Shown piece after piece: positions 8,124 through 17,158 of a stretch of 64,000 bases of DNA. The DNA lies in contig JAFKEE010000060.1 in NCBI GenBank assembly GCA_017307505.1, positions 1 through 64,000 of the forward strand, given 5' to 3'. The position numbers and the translations under genes were made by a program. The notes under the pieces are model-generated. The model worked only from the letters and a program-made list of their open reading frames with translations. It did no database searches and was not told where the DNA came from. Position 1 is the first letter of the stretch, and every line of letters begins with the position of its first letter. The DNA comes from Acidobacteriota bacterium (GTDB taxonomy: Bacteria > Acidobacteriota > Terriglobia > Bryobacterales > Bryobacteraceae).

Positions 8124-9735
8124 GATCCGCTCGAACAAGTTCCGCACCGGGAGCGTCAGCTTTGGACCTGGGCTGAATGTCATCCTTGGCGATGAGAACG
8201 CGACGAACTCCATCGGAAAATCGACACTGCTGATGATCATCGATTTTGCGCTTGGTGGTGACTCGTTGATTGAGCACAATAGGGACCTCGTCCCTGAACT
8301 CGGCGAACACGACTACTACTTTGTGTTCCAGTTCGAGGGCGAGTCGTATCGGTTCCGCCGCGGCACCGCCGAACCTAACCTTACCTACTACTGCAACGAG
8401 CAGTTTGAACCTGAACGGTTCATGAGCCTCGACGAGTATACAGCGCTGCTGAAGCGTTTATATGGCATCGACATCCCGCACCTGACGTTTCGATCACTCG
8501 TCGGCCTTTACGCGCGTGTGTGGGGAAAGAAGAATCTCAACGTTGCGCGCCCCCTCCATGTTGTGCCCGAGCAGAAATCTCGCGACTGCGTCGATACGCT
8601 GCTGAAGGTCTTTGAGCGCTACGAGACAATTCACGCACTAACCGAAGCGCTCACAGCTGCAGAAGCGAAAGAGAAGGCGCTACGAGCCGCGCAGAAGCAA
8701 TCCATCGTCAAGAGTATCGGAAAACGTCAGCACGCTACCAACCAGGAACGCATCGCCGTACTGGAGTCAGACCTCGCGGACATCCGCGACAACCTCGCGA
8801 AGTACGCCACGAGCCTCTCCGCAGTCATCAATAAGGAAGTGTTAGCGCTGAAACGAGATCGGGACCAGTTGCTCGAGTCGCGGCTGACGATCGAGAGCCG
8901 TCTCCAGCGCGTCCGGCGCAACCTTGCCGAGAACAGGAGTATTCGGAAGGGAAGCTTTGCGGAGCTGGTCCACTACTTCCCCGTGATCGATGCAGATCGC
9001 CTTGAGCGGGTTGAGGAATTCCATAATGATGTCGCCAGGCTCCTGAGGGAAGAGTTGGCGCAATCTGCGAAGCAACTTGAGCAACAACTTGCCCAGATCG
9101 ATTCGGCGATGCGGGAAGTTGACGCCGGAATGGCGCTTACCTTGAGCTCGGTCGATGACCCTGGTGGTCTCGTGGATCGCGTCGTCGGCCTATCTCGTGA
9201 GCTAATCGTGGCGCAGCAGGAGAATGACCACTTCGAGAGTCAGAACATGATCAGGGCCGAGGTTTCGAACCTCAGCGATACTCTGGATGAGGAGAAGGAA
9301 AAGATCCTCGCGGTCGTCCAGGCTGCAGTGAATGACGCCATGGCGAGAATTGTTCGTTCCAGCTTCGGCGACGACCGCAAGAGCCCCCACCTCACGCTCC
9401 GTGAAAGCAATTACTCCTTCGAAGTCAATGACGACACAGGCACGGGAGTTGCGTACGTGGGCCTTGTGCTGTTCGACCTCGCCGTCTTTCTCTCTACGAA
9501 ACTGCCTGTGGTTGTACACGATACGCTCCTTTTCAAGAACATCGAGAACCACTCCGTAGCGCACTTGGTCAACATCTACCAGAGTGTCCAGAAGCAGTCA
9601 TTTGTGGCGCTGGATGAGATCTACAAGTACGGCGAGGTGACTGCGGAACTGCTCCGGTCCAAGAGTGTGATTCAGCTGGACGATAACAACGTCCTGTACA
9701 TCAAGGACTGGCGAAAGAAGAAGCAACCTGCGTGA
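8113..9735 (+). CDS. DUF2326 ABC ATPase of an ABC-three-component system
   Basis: 540 residues, SMC/RecN-like. The N-terminal ATPase half has an extended Walker A, GDENATNSIGKSTLL (26-40). A long coiled coil runs from about 170 to 390, and the C-terminal half ends in VGLVLFDLAVFLSTKLP followed by VVVHDTLLF in the Walker B position. There the usual DE pair appears as HD, as is common in DUF2326 proteins. These ATPases are predicted sensors of DNA or nucleoprotein damage in conflict systems. It closes the operon begun by the HNH gene. Confidence 0.85.
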   Translation: MLVEIRSNKFRTGSVSFGPGLNVILGDENATNSIGKSTLLMIIDFALGGDSLIEHNRDLVPELGEHDYYFVFQFEGESYRFRRGTAEPNLTYYCNEQFEPERFMSLDEYTALLKRLYGIDIPHLTFRSLVGLYARVWGKKNLNVARPLHVVPEQKSRDCVDTLLKVFERYETIHALTEALTAAEAKEKALRAAQKQSIVKSIGKRQHATNQERIAVLESDLADIRDNLAKYATSLSAVINKEVLALKRDRDQLLESRLTIESRLQRVRRNLAENRSIRKGSFAELVHYFPVIDADRLERVEEFHNDVARLLREELAQSAKQLEQQLAQIDSAMREVDAGMALTLSSVDDPGGLVDRVVGLSRELIVAQQENDHFESQNMIRAEVSNLSDTLDEEKEKILAVVQAAVNDAMARIVRSSFGDDRKSPHLTLRESNYSFEVNDDTGTGVAYVGLVLFDLAVFLSTKLPVVVHDTLLFKNIENHSVAHLVNIYQSVQKQSFVALDEIYKYGEVTAELLRSKSVIQLDDNNVLYIKDWRKKKQPA

Positions 9736-10138
9736 AAGGCAAGGTGACGGGTCGACGAGTCCTGCTGATCCTTGTCCGCTCGTCCTCTTGCTCGGGTCCG
9801 AGATCTCCCTACCTTGCCAGGTACGGGTTGACTTGGTGCGCTCATGATTCGCTACGGCAATGCGTCGTGGGATCCAATCACCTGGACGTATGGGGACCAG
9901 TGCACTGGCCTACCTCGTACGGATTGTCGGCTATTCGGAAGCAATCCACTTGGACGTCTAGTCGCCTAGGGTGAGAGATGCGTGATTCCTTCCGGGGCCG
10001 CTGGGTCCTCACCATGCCGGTCGAATCCAACCATCATGCATGGCTCCGATCCCCTCCTCCATATCCCCCCAGCCCCCCAACGCAAAACGGGCGGCCGTCC
10101 CATCAGGGACCGCCGCCCGTTTCTTGAACACTCAGCCT
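9736..10138. other. Intergenic stretch between convergent genes; one tiny open frame
   Basis: This stretch lies downstream of the ABC ATPase gene. A complementary pair GGCAAGGT (about 9738) and ACCTTGCC (about 9813) is too far apart to be a convincing terminator. A 41-codon plus-strand frame (9844-9969, beginning MIRYGNASWDP) reads protein-like but has no ribosome binding site and no match I know. The right end holds the xylB terminator. Confidence 0.4.
10085..10122 (-). terminator. Rho-independent terminator of xylB
   Basis: A 17-bp stem with one mismatch (AAACGGGCGGCCGTCCC pairing with the arm at 10106-10122) and a four-base ATCA loop. In the minus direction it ends in TTTT and lies 17 bases after the xylB stop. 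It may also stop transcripts from the left. Confidence 0.85.
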
Positions 10139-11635
10139 CTACGCCAGTTGGTGAATCAGCCCGTACACCGGCTTCAGCGTCGGGTACAGCACACTGAACA
10201 CCTCATAGCCGCGGTCGTAGGCCGCCGACTCGTGCACGCTCGGGATCAGGCAATCCTTCTCCTTCACCGCCGCTTCGCACAACTCTTCCACGTTCTTGTA
10301 CTCACCGGCTGACGCCAGGGCCAGCAGGGCTGCTCCGTAGGCCGAGCCTTCGGAATTCTCCAGCGTCGAAATGCCGCGCCGGAAGATGTCGGCCAGCATC
10401 TGGCGCCAGAAGAGGCTCTTGGCGCCGCCGCCCGAGGCGCGCACGGCGTTCACGTCCACGCCCATGCCTTCAATCACGCCCAGGCAGTCTTTCAGGCTGT
10501 AGCTCACGCCTTCGATGATCGACCGCACGAGATCGCCGCGGCCATGCTTCGCCGTCAGGCCGATCCAGCCGCCGCGCGCGATCGCGTCCAGGTGCGGAGT
10601 CCGCTCGCCCATCAGGTAAGGCAGCCAGTACAGCCCGTGCGACAGCGGCGGCGCCTGCTGCGCCTCGGCCACCAGCGCGTCATAGTCCATGCCTGCCGTG
10701 AAGTGATTGCGGAACCATTGCAGGCTGAGGCCTGCGCCCTGGGTTACGCCCATGACGTGCCATTTGCCGCGTACGGCGTGGCAGAAGGTGTGGACGCGGC
10801 CCGTCGGGTCGTACTGCGGGCGGTCCAGGTAGGCGAACACCACTCCGGATGTGCCGATGGTGCAGGAGGCTACGCCGCTCTTGACGATCCCGTTGCCGAT
10901 GCCGCTGGCTGCCTGGTCGCCGGCGCCGCCCACGACAGGGGTCCCTTCCTTCAGGCCGGTGGCCTTGGCCGCCGCTTTGGTGATGGTACCGCTGACGTCC
11001 ACCGACTCTTTGACTTCCGGCAGCAGCGAGGAATCCAGCTTCAGGCGCTCGATCATGGGGCCGGACCAGCGCCGGGTGACGACGTCCAGAAGGCCCGTGC
11101 CTGACGCATCGCTGACTTCCGTGGCATGCTCGCCGGTGAGCTTGAAGCGCACGTAGTCCTTGGGCAGGAGCATCTTCTTTGCTTTTTCGAAGTTCGCCGG
11201 CTCGTTGTCGCGCACCCACAGCAACTTGGGCAGCGTGAAGCCGGTGAGCATCGGATTCGCGGTATGGGCCACCACGTTGGCCTTGCCCACGGCCTGGTTG
11301 ATGGCGTCCACCTGCGGCTGGCTGCGCTGGTCGCACCAGATGAGGGCCGGACGGACTACTTCGTTCTTCTCGTCCAGCAGCACGAGTCCGTGCATCTGGC
11401 CTGACAGTCCGACGGCCTTCACTTCCGCGCCGGAGACGCCTGCCTGCTTGAGTACGCCCTGGACTGCCTTTTGTGCCGCGGCCCACCAGTCGTCCGGACA
11501 CTGCTCGGCCCAGAGGGGCCGCTCCATCTTCATCTCTTCGTGAGGTGCCGTGAAGCCCGCCTTCACCTTGCCTTGTGCATCCACCAACAGGGCCCGGCTG
11601 CCGCCCGTGCCGATATCAATTCCAAGCCAATACAT
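10139..11635 (-). CDS. xylB: Xylulokinase
   Basis: 498 residues, FGGY carbohydrate kinase. It phosphorylates D-xylulose to xylulose 5-phosphate, feeding the pentose phosphate pathway. The N-terminal phosphate-binding loop is GIDIGTGGSRALLVD (5-19), followed by GLSGQMHGLVLLD and LIWCDQRS, both typical of XylB. The C-terminal ATPase half contains VGGAGDQAASGIGNG and RASGGGAKSLFWRQMLAD. AAGGA lies nine bases before the ATG. It follows the ROK kinase gene with a 16-base gap, so both are probably co-transcribed. No xylose isomerase or xylose transporter is present nearby, so the true substrate source is open. Confidence 0.92.
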   Translation of the reverse strand: MYWLGIDIGTGGSRALLVDAQGKVKAGFTAPHEEMKMERPLWAEQCPDDWWAAAQKAVQGVLKQAGVSGAEVKAVGLSGQMHGLVLLDEKNEVVRPALIWCDQRSQPQVDAINQAVGKANVVAHTANPMLTGFTLPKLLWVRDNEPANFEKAKKMLLPKDYVRFKLTGEHATEVSDASGTGLLDVVTRRWSGPMIERLKLDSSLLPEVKESVDVSGTITKAAAKATGLKEGTPVVGGAGDQAASGIGNGIVKSGVASCTIGTSGVVFAYLDRPQYDPTGRVHTFCHAVRGKWHVMGVTQGAGLSLQWFRNHFTAGMDYDALVAEAQQAPPLSHGLYWLPYLMGERTPHLDAIARGGWIGLTAKHGRGDLVRSIIEGVSYSLKDCLGVIEGMGVDVNAVRASGGGAKSLFWRQMLADIFRRGISTLENSEGSAYGAALLALASAGEYKNVEELCEAAVKEKDCLIPSVHESAAYDRGYEVFSVLYPTLKPVYGLIHQLA

Positions 11636-11651
11636 AGTGATGAATCCTTTG

Positions 11652-12608
11652 CTAAGTCTCTGCGCGCTTCAGCTCACCCGAACACTGGAAAGGCAGGCAG
11701 GCCGCGCCATACAGCCCTGCTTCACCGCCAAGGGTCGCTCTCTCGATCCTTGTCTTCGTATTGCGGTAAGTGAAACTGCGCTTCTCCACTTCCCGGAAGA
11801 TCGCCGGGGCAAATAAATCCCATGCCGGCAGCGGTCCGCCGCTCAACAGGTACAACGGAAAATTGAAGATGTTGATGAGGTTGCCGATGGCGATGCCTAA
11901 CGCGGTACCCATCAGCTCAAAGACGTGGCGGGCTTTCTTCGCGTCCTCGCCGTCGCCCATGGCGATCTGGTAGATGTCCTTCGAGGTCGGGTTGTCGCCC
12001 AGGTGCAGCAGCCGGCCCATGGAGGCCACGGCCGTGGCGGACGCATGCTTCTCCAGGCAGCCCTCGTTACCGCAGCCGCAGGGATTCCCGCCGGGAATTA
12101 CCGTCATGTGGCCCAATTCCGCTGCCATGCCTACAAAGCCGTGCAGGATGCGGCCCTCGGAGATGATGCCGCCGCCGATGCCGGTGCCGAGGGTGAGCAG
12201 GACCAGGTCGTTGACATCCTGGCCCGCCCCCAGCCACTTCTCGCCCAGGGCGGCGGCGTTGGCGTCGTTCTCGAGGATCACCGGCTTGCCCAGCTTTTCG
12301 CTGAGGTCGTCGCGCAGCGGGAACTTGTCGAACGCGGGCAGGTTGTTCGAGCCGACGATGAGGCCTTTTTTTAGTTCGATGAAGCCGGGGACCGCTACTC
12401 CGATGCCCGCCAGCCTGTCCTGACCGAACTCATCCCGCAAGGCCCTGATTCCTGTGACGATGTCCTCGATCACAGCCTCCCGGCCCTCGCGCAAGTTGGT
12501 CTTTCCGGAGATCTTACCCAGTTGTTGCCCGTTGGAATCGATGGCCGCGGCCCGGAGGTTGGTGCCCCCCAGGTCGACTCCAATCGAGTAGCGGTTCGTC
12601 GTCACCAT
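11652..12608 (-). CDS. ROK-family sugar kinase (glucokinase-like)
   Basis: 318 residues from the ATG at 12608; an extension to 12626 adds six residues before it. ATP-binding motif IGVDLGGTNLRAAAID starts near residue 8. The ROK zinc site and substrate loop are visible as ELGHMTVIPGG followed by CGCGNEGCLEKHAS, and DLVLLTLGTGIGGGII is the phosphate loop. There is no N-terminal helix-turn-helix, so it is a kinase rather than a ROK repressor. Glucokinase is the likeliest activity, though fructokinase or N-acetylhexosamine kinase cannot be excluded. It lies directly upstream of xylB and about 55 bases downstream of the oligopeptidase gene. Confidence 0.85.
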   Translation of the reverse strand: MVTTNRYSIGVDLGGTNLRAAAIDSNGQQLGKISGKTNLREGREAVIEDIVTGIRALRDEFGQDRLAGIGVAVPGFIELKKGLIVGSNNLPAFDKFPLRDDLSEKLGKPVILENDANAAALGEKWLGAGQDVNDLVLLTLGTGIGGGIISEGRILHGFVGMAAELGHMTVIPGGNPCGCGNEGCLEKHASATAVASMGRLLHLGDNPTSKDIYQIAMGDGEDAKKARHVFELMGTALGIAIGNLINIFNFPLYLLSGGPLPAWDLFAPAIFREVEKRSFTYRNTKTRIERATLGGEAGLYGAACLPFQCSGELKRAET

Positions 12609-12664
12609 GAAGCCGCATGATAACAAACTCGATGGTCCGAATTTAATCGGACCCGCGAATCCTG

Positions 12665-14797
12665 CTATTTCGGGGCAGTTTGCCCGCCCACGTTGAGGGC
12701 CTTGAGCAGAAAGGCGTAGTCGAAGGCGGTGTCCTTGAAGCGCTCGTAGCGGCCCGAGGCTCCAAAGTGGCCCGCGCCCATATTCGTCTTCAGCAGCAGG
12801 AGGTTATCGCCTTTCTTCATCGTGCGCAGCTTGGCCACCCACTTGGCGGGCTCCCAGTAACTCACGCGGGGATCGTTGAGGCCGGCGGTCACCAGCATGT
12901 TCGGGTAAGCCTGCCGTTCCACGTTGTCGTAGGGGGAGTAGGTCCGCATGTACGAGTAGTACTTGGGATCGTCGGGATTGCCCCATTCCTCGTACTCGCC
13001 CACGGTCAGGGGCAGGGAAGCGTCCATCATGGTGCTGAGCATGTCGACGAAGGGCACTTTGGCGACCACCGCGCCGAAGAGGTCGGGCCGCAGGTTCACG
13101 ACGGCACCCATCAGCAGGCCGCCCGCGCTGCCGCCCAGGATGCCCAGTTTCTTGGGCTGGGTATAGCGCCGGGCGATGAGCATCTGCGCCGCGGCGATGA
13201 AATCAGTAAAGGTGTGCTGTTTGTTCAGCATCCGGCCCGCTTCGTGCCAGGGTTTGCCCAGGTCGCCGCCGCCCCGGATGTGGGCGATCGCATAGACGAA
13301 CCCGCGGTCGAGCAGGGAGATCCGCTCGACGCTGAAAGTGGGATCCGACGAGATGCCATAGGCGCCGTAGCCGTAGAGGAGGCAGGGATTCGAGCCGTCC
13401 TTCACCAGGCCCTTCCGGGAAACTACAGAGATAGGAATGAGCGTACCGTCGCTGGCCTTGCCCATGATCCGTTCGCTGACGTAGTTCTCCGGTTTGAAGC
13501 CGCCGAGGACGGCCTGCTGTTTGACCAGGGTCCGCTGGCGGAGGTTCATGTCGTAGTCGAAGACCGACGGGGGCGTCACGAGGCTGGTGTAGTTGAAGCG
13601 CAGGATGGGGGTGTCGTACTCGAAGCCGCCGCCGCCCTTCAGGGTGTAGTCGGGTTCGGGCATCGAGACCAGATGTTCCTGCCCGTCCGAGAAGCGCCGC
13701 ACCAGAAGGCGGAGCAGGCCCTGGGCTCGTTCGGTTACCACCAGGTGGTCGGCGTAGGTGTCGACATCTTCGAGGGTCACGTCTTTGCGGGCGGGGATGA
13801 TTTCTTTCCGGGCCTCCGGATGCGCAATGGGCGCTTCCATCAGGCGGAAGGTCTTGGCGCCTTCGCTGGTGCGGATGTACCAGTTGCCGCCGTGATCCGA
13901 GACCTGGTATTCGACATCCTGGATTCTCTCGTACAGCCTGGTGAACTTGCCGGCGGGCTGATCGGAGCGCAGGTACCAGACCTCGGAGGTGGTCTGGCTG
14001 TCGCTGTCGATCAAGAGGTAGGCCTGGCTGCGCGTCTTGCTGATTGCGACTTCAAAACGCTCGTCCGCCTCGTGGAAGACCTCCACGTCGGACGCTGTGC
14101 CCAGGGTGTGGCGGAAGACTTTGAACGGCCGCTTGGACTCGTTCAGCACGTTGTAGAAGAGGGTTTTGTTGTCTGCGGCCCACTCCACGCTGTAGTAGGC
14201 GTTTTTGATCTGGTCCGGCAGGAGCTGGCCGGTGGTCAGGTCCTTCACATGCACGGTGAACGTCTCGTCGCCGGAGGTATCGGTGGCGTAGGCGAGCAGT
14301 TTCTGATTCGGGCTCACCGAGAATACGCCCACCTGGAAGTACTTCTGCCCGGCGGCGAGTGCGTTGCCGTCCAGCAGGACTTCCTCGGGGCCGTTGGCGC
14401 CCTTGCGGCGCAGGTAGACGGGGTACTGTTTTCCCTTGATGGTCCGTGTGAAGTAGAAATATTCCCCGTGTTTCACCGGAGCCGAGGTATCGTCTTCCTG
14501 AATCCGCCCGACGATCTCCTTGTAAATCTGCTCCTGCAGCGCCTTGGTGTCACCCATCTGGGCTTCGGTGTACTTGTTCTCGGCCTCCAGGTAGGAGATC
14601 ACTTCCGGGTTCGAACGATCGCGCAGCCAGAAGTAATTGTCGATTCGCCGGTCGCCATGTTTCTCCAGTTCCTTGGGAACCGTCTTGAGGATGGGCGGCT
14701 TGACGTCAGCCGTTTGAGCAGAAGTTGACATAGATAAAAAAAGGCTCATCCAGAGCGCGGCGGCGCCGCAACGGGACAGGGATGCCATACCTAACAT
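12665..14797 (-). CDS. Exported prolyl-oligopeptidase-family peptidase (oligopeptidase B-like)
   Basis: 710 residues from the ATG at 14797; a second ATG nine bases further in is equally possible, and the frame open to 14860 adds only an unlikely leader. A signal peptide (about 1-28, ending STSAQ) precedes the seven-bladed propeller, which begins near KTVPKELEKHGDRRIDNYFWLRD. The C-terminal alpha/beta hydrolase has Ser557 in GGSAGG, Asp642 in LNDPR and His677 in GAGHFG, the S9A triad. LGGSAGGLLMG and VPFVDMLSTMMD are close to oligopeptidase B. It probably cleaves short peptides in the periplasm. A 682-codon antisense frame over this gene is a compositional shadow. Confidence 0.9.
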   Translation of the reverse strand: MLGMASLSRCGAAALWMSLFLSMSTSAQTADVKPPILKTVPKELEKHGDRRIDNYFWLRDRSNPEVISYLEAENKYTEAQMGDTKALQEQIYKEIVGRIQEDDTSAPVKHGEYFYFTRTIKGKQYPVYLRRKGANGPEEVLLDGNALAAGQKYFQVGVFSVSPNQKLLAYATDTSGDETFTVHVKDLTTGQLLPDQIKNAYYSVEWAADNKTLFYNVLNESKRPFKVFRHTLGTASDVEVFHEADERFEVAISKTRSQAYLLIDSDSQTTSEVWYLRSDQPAGKFTRLYERIQDVEYQVSDHGGNWYIRTSEGAKTFRLMEAPIAHPEARKEIIPARKDVTLEDVDTYADHLVVTERAQGLLRLLVRRFSDGQEHLVSMPEPDYTLKGGGGFEYDTPILRFNYTSLVTPPSVFDYDMNLRQRTLVKQQAVLGGFKPENYVSERIMGKASDGTLIPISVVSRKGLVKDGSNPCLLYGYGAYGISSDPTFSVERISLLDRGFVYAIAHIRGGGDLGKPWHEAGRMLNKQHTFTDFIAAAQMLIARRYTQPKKLGILGGSAGGLLMGAVVNLRPDLFGAVVAKVPFVDMLSTMMDASLPLTVGEYEEWGNPDDPKYYSYMRTYSPYDNVERQAYPNMLVTAGLNDPRVSYWEPAKWVAKLRTMKKGDNLLLLKTNMGAGHFGASGRYERFKDTAFDYAFLLKALNVGGQTAPK

Positions 14798-15151
14798 GAT
14801 CGCACCGGGCGTGGCGGAGGCCGAATCCCGGTCGGGACCGGCGGTGATGTGCGCGGGCATCGGGCCAGAGGCACTGGAATGCAGCCCGCCAACTGGCCGA
14901 TTTCAGCCATTTGCCCGCCTGGCGGTTAAAATTCGCTCAGATTGGCGGGTTTCGCTTGCGTGCTATCGAATTTTAGTATTGAATACAAGCAGGTCCTAAT
15001 TACTGAATTGAAACGAGTATGAGCGCCGGTCGCGGCTCCCAGGCCAAGGCCGGATGCTCCTAGGACGAAGACGGCATACACCCCTCCGATTGCCGCCTTC
15101 CTCACATAGGCGGCCCGGCGATCCTCCTCCTCTGCCGGGCCGCTTTTCCAT
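14798..15151. other. Intergenic stretch with one hairpin, possible short plus-strand transcript
   Basis: No protein gene recognised. The stretch 14930-15000 is AT-rich for this genome and could hold promoters, including one for the oligopeptidase on minus. The right end holds a strong hairpin (15110-15147) whose T-tract faces the plus direction although no plus-strand gene precedes it. Confidence 0.4.
15110..15147 (+). terminator. Terminator-like hairpin with T-tract on plus strand
   Basis: Perfect 10-bp stem GCGGCCCGGC/GCCGGGCCGC (15110-15119 with 15134-15143), 14-base loop, then TTTT. On the minus strand the same hairpin starts eight bases after the stop of the TPR gene but lacks the T-tract, so it may serve that gene, a plus-strand RNA, or both. 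Confidence 0.6.
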
Positions 15152-17074
15152 TTAGGGCGCCGCGTCCAAGCCCACCTGATGCACCAGTTCCCTGAACCGA
15201 GCCTCGTCGCGCAGGGGCCGGAAGCGGGGATCCACCTTGATCCAGATCACCTGGCTCTCCCTTGTTTTGATGGCCTGGGCCAAGGTGTCGAGTGCCTTCT
15301 GTTTTTCGCCCAGCATGGAATAGGTTCTGGCCAAGTCCATGAGGTCTTCCTTGCCGTCCCGTACTTCGGCTTCGACGGCCGGCAGGCTCCGCTTTGCTCC
15401 TTCGACATCTCCGGCGAAGTAAGCCTGCAGCCCGACGAGTGGCCGCTTCGGATCGACCCCGTGCATCTCGAGCGATTTCCGCATTGCCTCGCCGGCTTCC
15501 TGGTGGCGGCCGGCGAAGCCCAACGCCATGCCGAGGTCCCAGTACATATCCGGGTGGATGTTTTTCAGCTCCAGGGTGCGCTTGTATTGAGCGACCGCGT
15601 CTTCATATCGTCCCTCCACCAGCAGTGCGTAGCCATAAGAGAAGTTAATGAATGACGCCAGGGGGTCCAGTTCGAGCGCCTTGCGGTACTCGACGCGGCA
15701 TTCTTTCAAGCGGCCTTCGGGCAGCAGCACGGCGGCGGCATACATGCCGTGAGCCACGGCCGAACCTTCGTCGATCTCGATGGCGCGCCGGGCTTCCGCC
15801 TCAGCTTCCTGCCATTTCCAGTCGTGAAAGGCCAGGGTCAGCCCCAGCGCAGAATGAGCGTCGGCGAGGGTGGGGTCCAGCGCGATGGCCCGCTCCGCGG
15901 CCCGGCGGGCGTTGGGCCAGGCCACGTCCGCCGGCAGGGAGTTGTAGTAGCCGAGCATCGAATAGGTGGACGAGAGCCCGGCGAGCGCCGGTGCGTAGTT
16001 TGGATCCAGTTTGAGGCACTCCTCGAAGTACTCAATGCTTTTCTGGAGGCCCTGGCGGGAGTACAGATTCGCCTGATACTTGCCCTTCAGGAACGCATTG
16101 TAGGCTTCGAGACTGGACGTGGTGCGTTTGCTGGCGCTGGCCGCGGCCGCCGGCCCCACCTGGACCCGCAGCGCGTTTGCAATGGACTGTGCGATTTCGT
16201 CCTGGACCGCGAAGACGTCCTTCATGGGCCGGTCGTAGGTCTGGGACCACACGGAAGAGCCGTCTTTCGGGTTGGCGAGGCGGGCCGTCACCCGCAGGCG
16301 TTCCCCCTGGCGGCGTACGCTGCCTTCCAGCACCATGGAGGCGTTCACCCGGCTGGCGACCTCGTCGAGTCCGGCCTCCTTGCCCTTGAACTGGGCCATC
16401 ACCGTGCGGGAGATGACCTTCAAGCCCTGGATGCGGGCCAGACGGTCCATGATTTCTTCCGTCAGGCCCTGGCTGAAGTACTCGTTTTCGGGGACGCCGC
16501 CTACGTTGGCGAAGGGCAGCACGGCGACGGTGGCGAGCGGAGCCTGCCGTACGCGTCTCATGTAGGAGGTCTGCCAGTAGCCCAAGGAGATGCCGACCGC
16601 TGCCAGTCCGGCGAGGATGCCGACCAGTTTCCAGCCGCGCGGCATCGGCGCCGACTCGACCTCGACGGTTGGGGGCTTGGGCGGCGGCGGCGCGACCGGG
16701 GGAGCCGCGACGGGCGCCGGAACCGGCGCGGGCGCCTGCTGTCCGAAGGTGGGGACGTAGCCGCCCTTCGGCAGTTCGATGCGCACCGCTTCGTTCCTGC
16801 CTGGACCCGCGTAGTATTCTTCGAGCCGGCTGCGCAGGCGCCGGGCCTCCACCCGGACGATCGGGTCGGTGCGAGGGTCGTACTCGGTGCTTCTCTGGAA
16901 GACTTCCACGCCGAGCACCGACTCCTTCAGCCGGTCGGTTTCGCCGCTGAGTGTCCGTTCCACAAGGTAAGTGAGGAAGGAGGACAGCCGTCCCGCGCCC
17001 GCGAATCCGGCGCTTTCGACGATCCGCCCCAGCGCCTCGCGGACCTCCTGCTGTGTCGGCTGTTGTTCTGTCAT
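15152..17074 (-). CDS. Winged-helix / TolB-like / TPR membrane protein
   Basis: 640 residues. Residues 7-108 form a short winged-helix-like domain common in acidobacterial one-component regulators (FLTYLVERTLSGETDRLKES, then DPRTDPIVRVEARRLRSRLEEYY). A Pro/Ala linker (112-140) and one membrane helix (149-167) follow. Residues about 180-305 are the TolB/FlgO-like nucleotide-binding-type domain (TVAVLPFANVG, FSQGLTEEIMDRLARI, GSVRRQGERLRVTARL, DVFAVQDEIAQSIANAL). Residues about 320-635 are TPR repeats. The layout resembles CadC-type membrane-tethered regulators and 'adenylate cyclase-like' TPR proteins, but no cyclase domain is present. It is divergent from the acyltransferase at 17159, with only 84 bases between. 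DNA binding is inferred, not shown. Confidence 0.8.
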   Translation of the reverse strand: MTEQQPTQQEVREALGRIVESAGFAGAGRLSSFLTYLVERTLSGETDRLKESVLGVEVFQRSTEYDPRTDPIVRVEARRLRSRLEEYYAGPGRNEAVRIELPKGGYVPTFGQQAPAPVPAPVAAPPVAPPPPKPPTVEVESAPMPRGWKLVGILAGLAAVGISLGYWQTSYMRRVRQAPLATVAVLPFANVGGVPENEYFSQGLTEEIMDRLARIQGLKVISRTVMAQFKGKEAGLDEVASRVNASMVLEGSVRRQGERLRVTARLANPKDGSSVWSQTYDRPMKDVFAVQDEIAQSIANALRVQVGPAAAASASKRTTSSLEAYNAFLKGKYQANLYSRQGLQKSIEYFEECLKLDPNYAPALAGLSSTYSMLGYYNSLPADVAWPNARRAAERAIALDPTLADAHSALGLTLAFHDWKWQEAEAEARRAIEIDEGSAVAHGMYAAAVLLPEGRLKECRVEYRKALELDPLASFINFSYGYALLVEGRYEDAVAQYKRTLELKNIHPDMYWDLGMALGFAGRHQEAGEAMRKSLEMHGVDPKRPLVGLQAYFAGDVEGAKRSLPAVEAEVRDGKEDLMDLARTYSMLGEKQKALDTLAQAIKTRESQVIWIKVDPRFRPLRDEARFRELVHQVGLDAAP

Positions 17075-17158
17075 TTCAGTGGGTTACAGCTTGAGTATAC
17101 CGTTAATCCTACCCCCCGCTACTCACGTTGACGGCAGTTTACACCCCACGATGGCTGC

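Noticed and set aside
9844-9969. 41-codon plus frame that reads protein-like (MIRYGNASWDP...)
   Set aside because: No ribosome binding site, no family match and no operon partner; could be chance or gene debris.
10139-12608. Reading xylB plus the ROK kinase as a dedicated xylose operon
   Set aside because: No xylose isomerase, XylR or xylose transporter is present, and the ROK protein lacks a DNA-binding domain, so the pathway claim would go beyond the evidence.
12680-14728. 682-codon open frame on plus opposite the oligopeptidase gene
   Set aside because: It is antisense to a gene with a complete catalytic triad, has no domain, and is Gly/Val/Ala/His-rich as expected from the complement of GC-rich codons.
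15749-17131. 460-codon plus frame opposite the winged-helix/TPR gene
   Set aside because: Gly/Arg-rich complement of the real gene and crosses the divergent promoter region.
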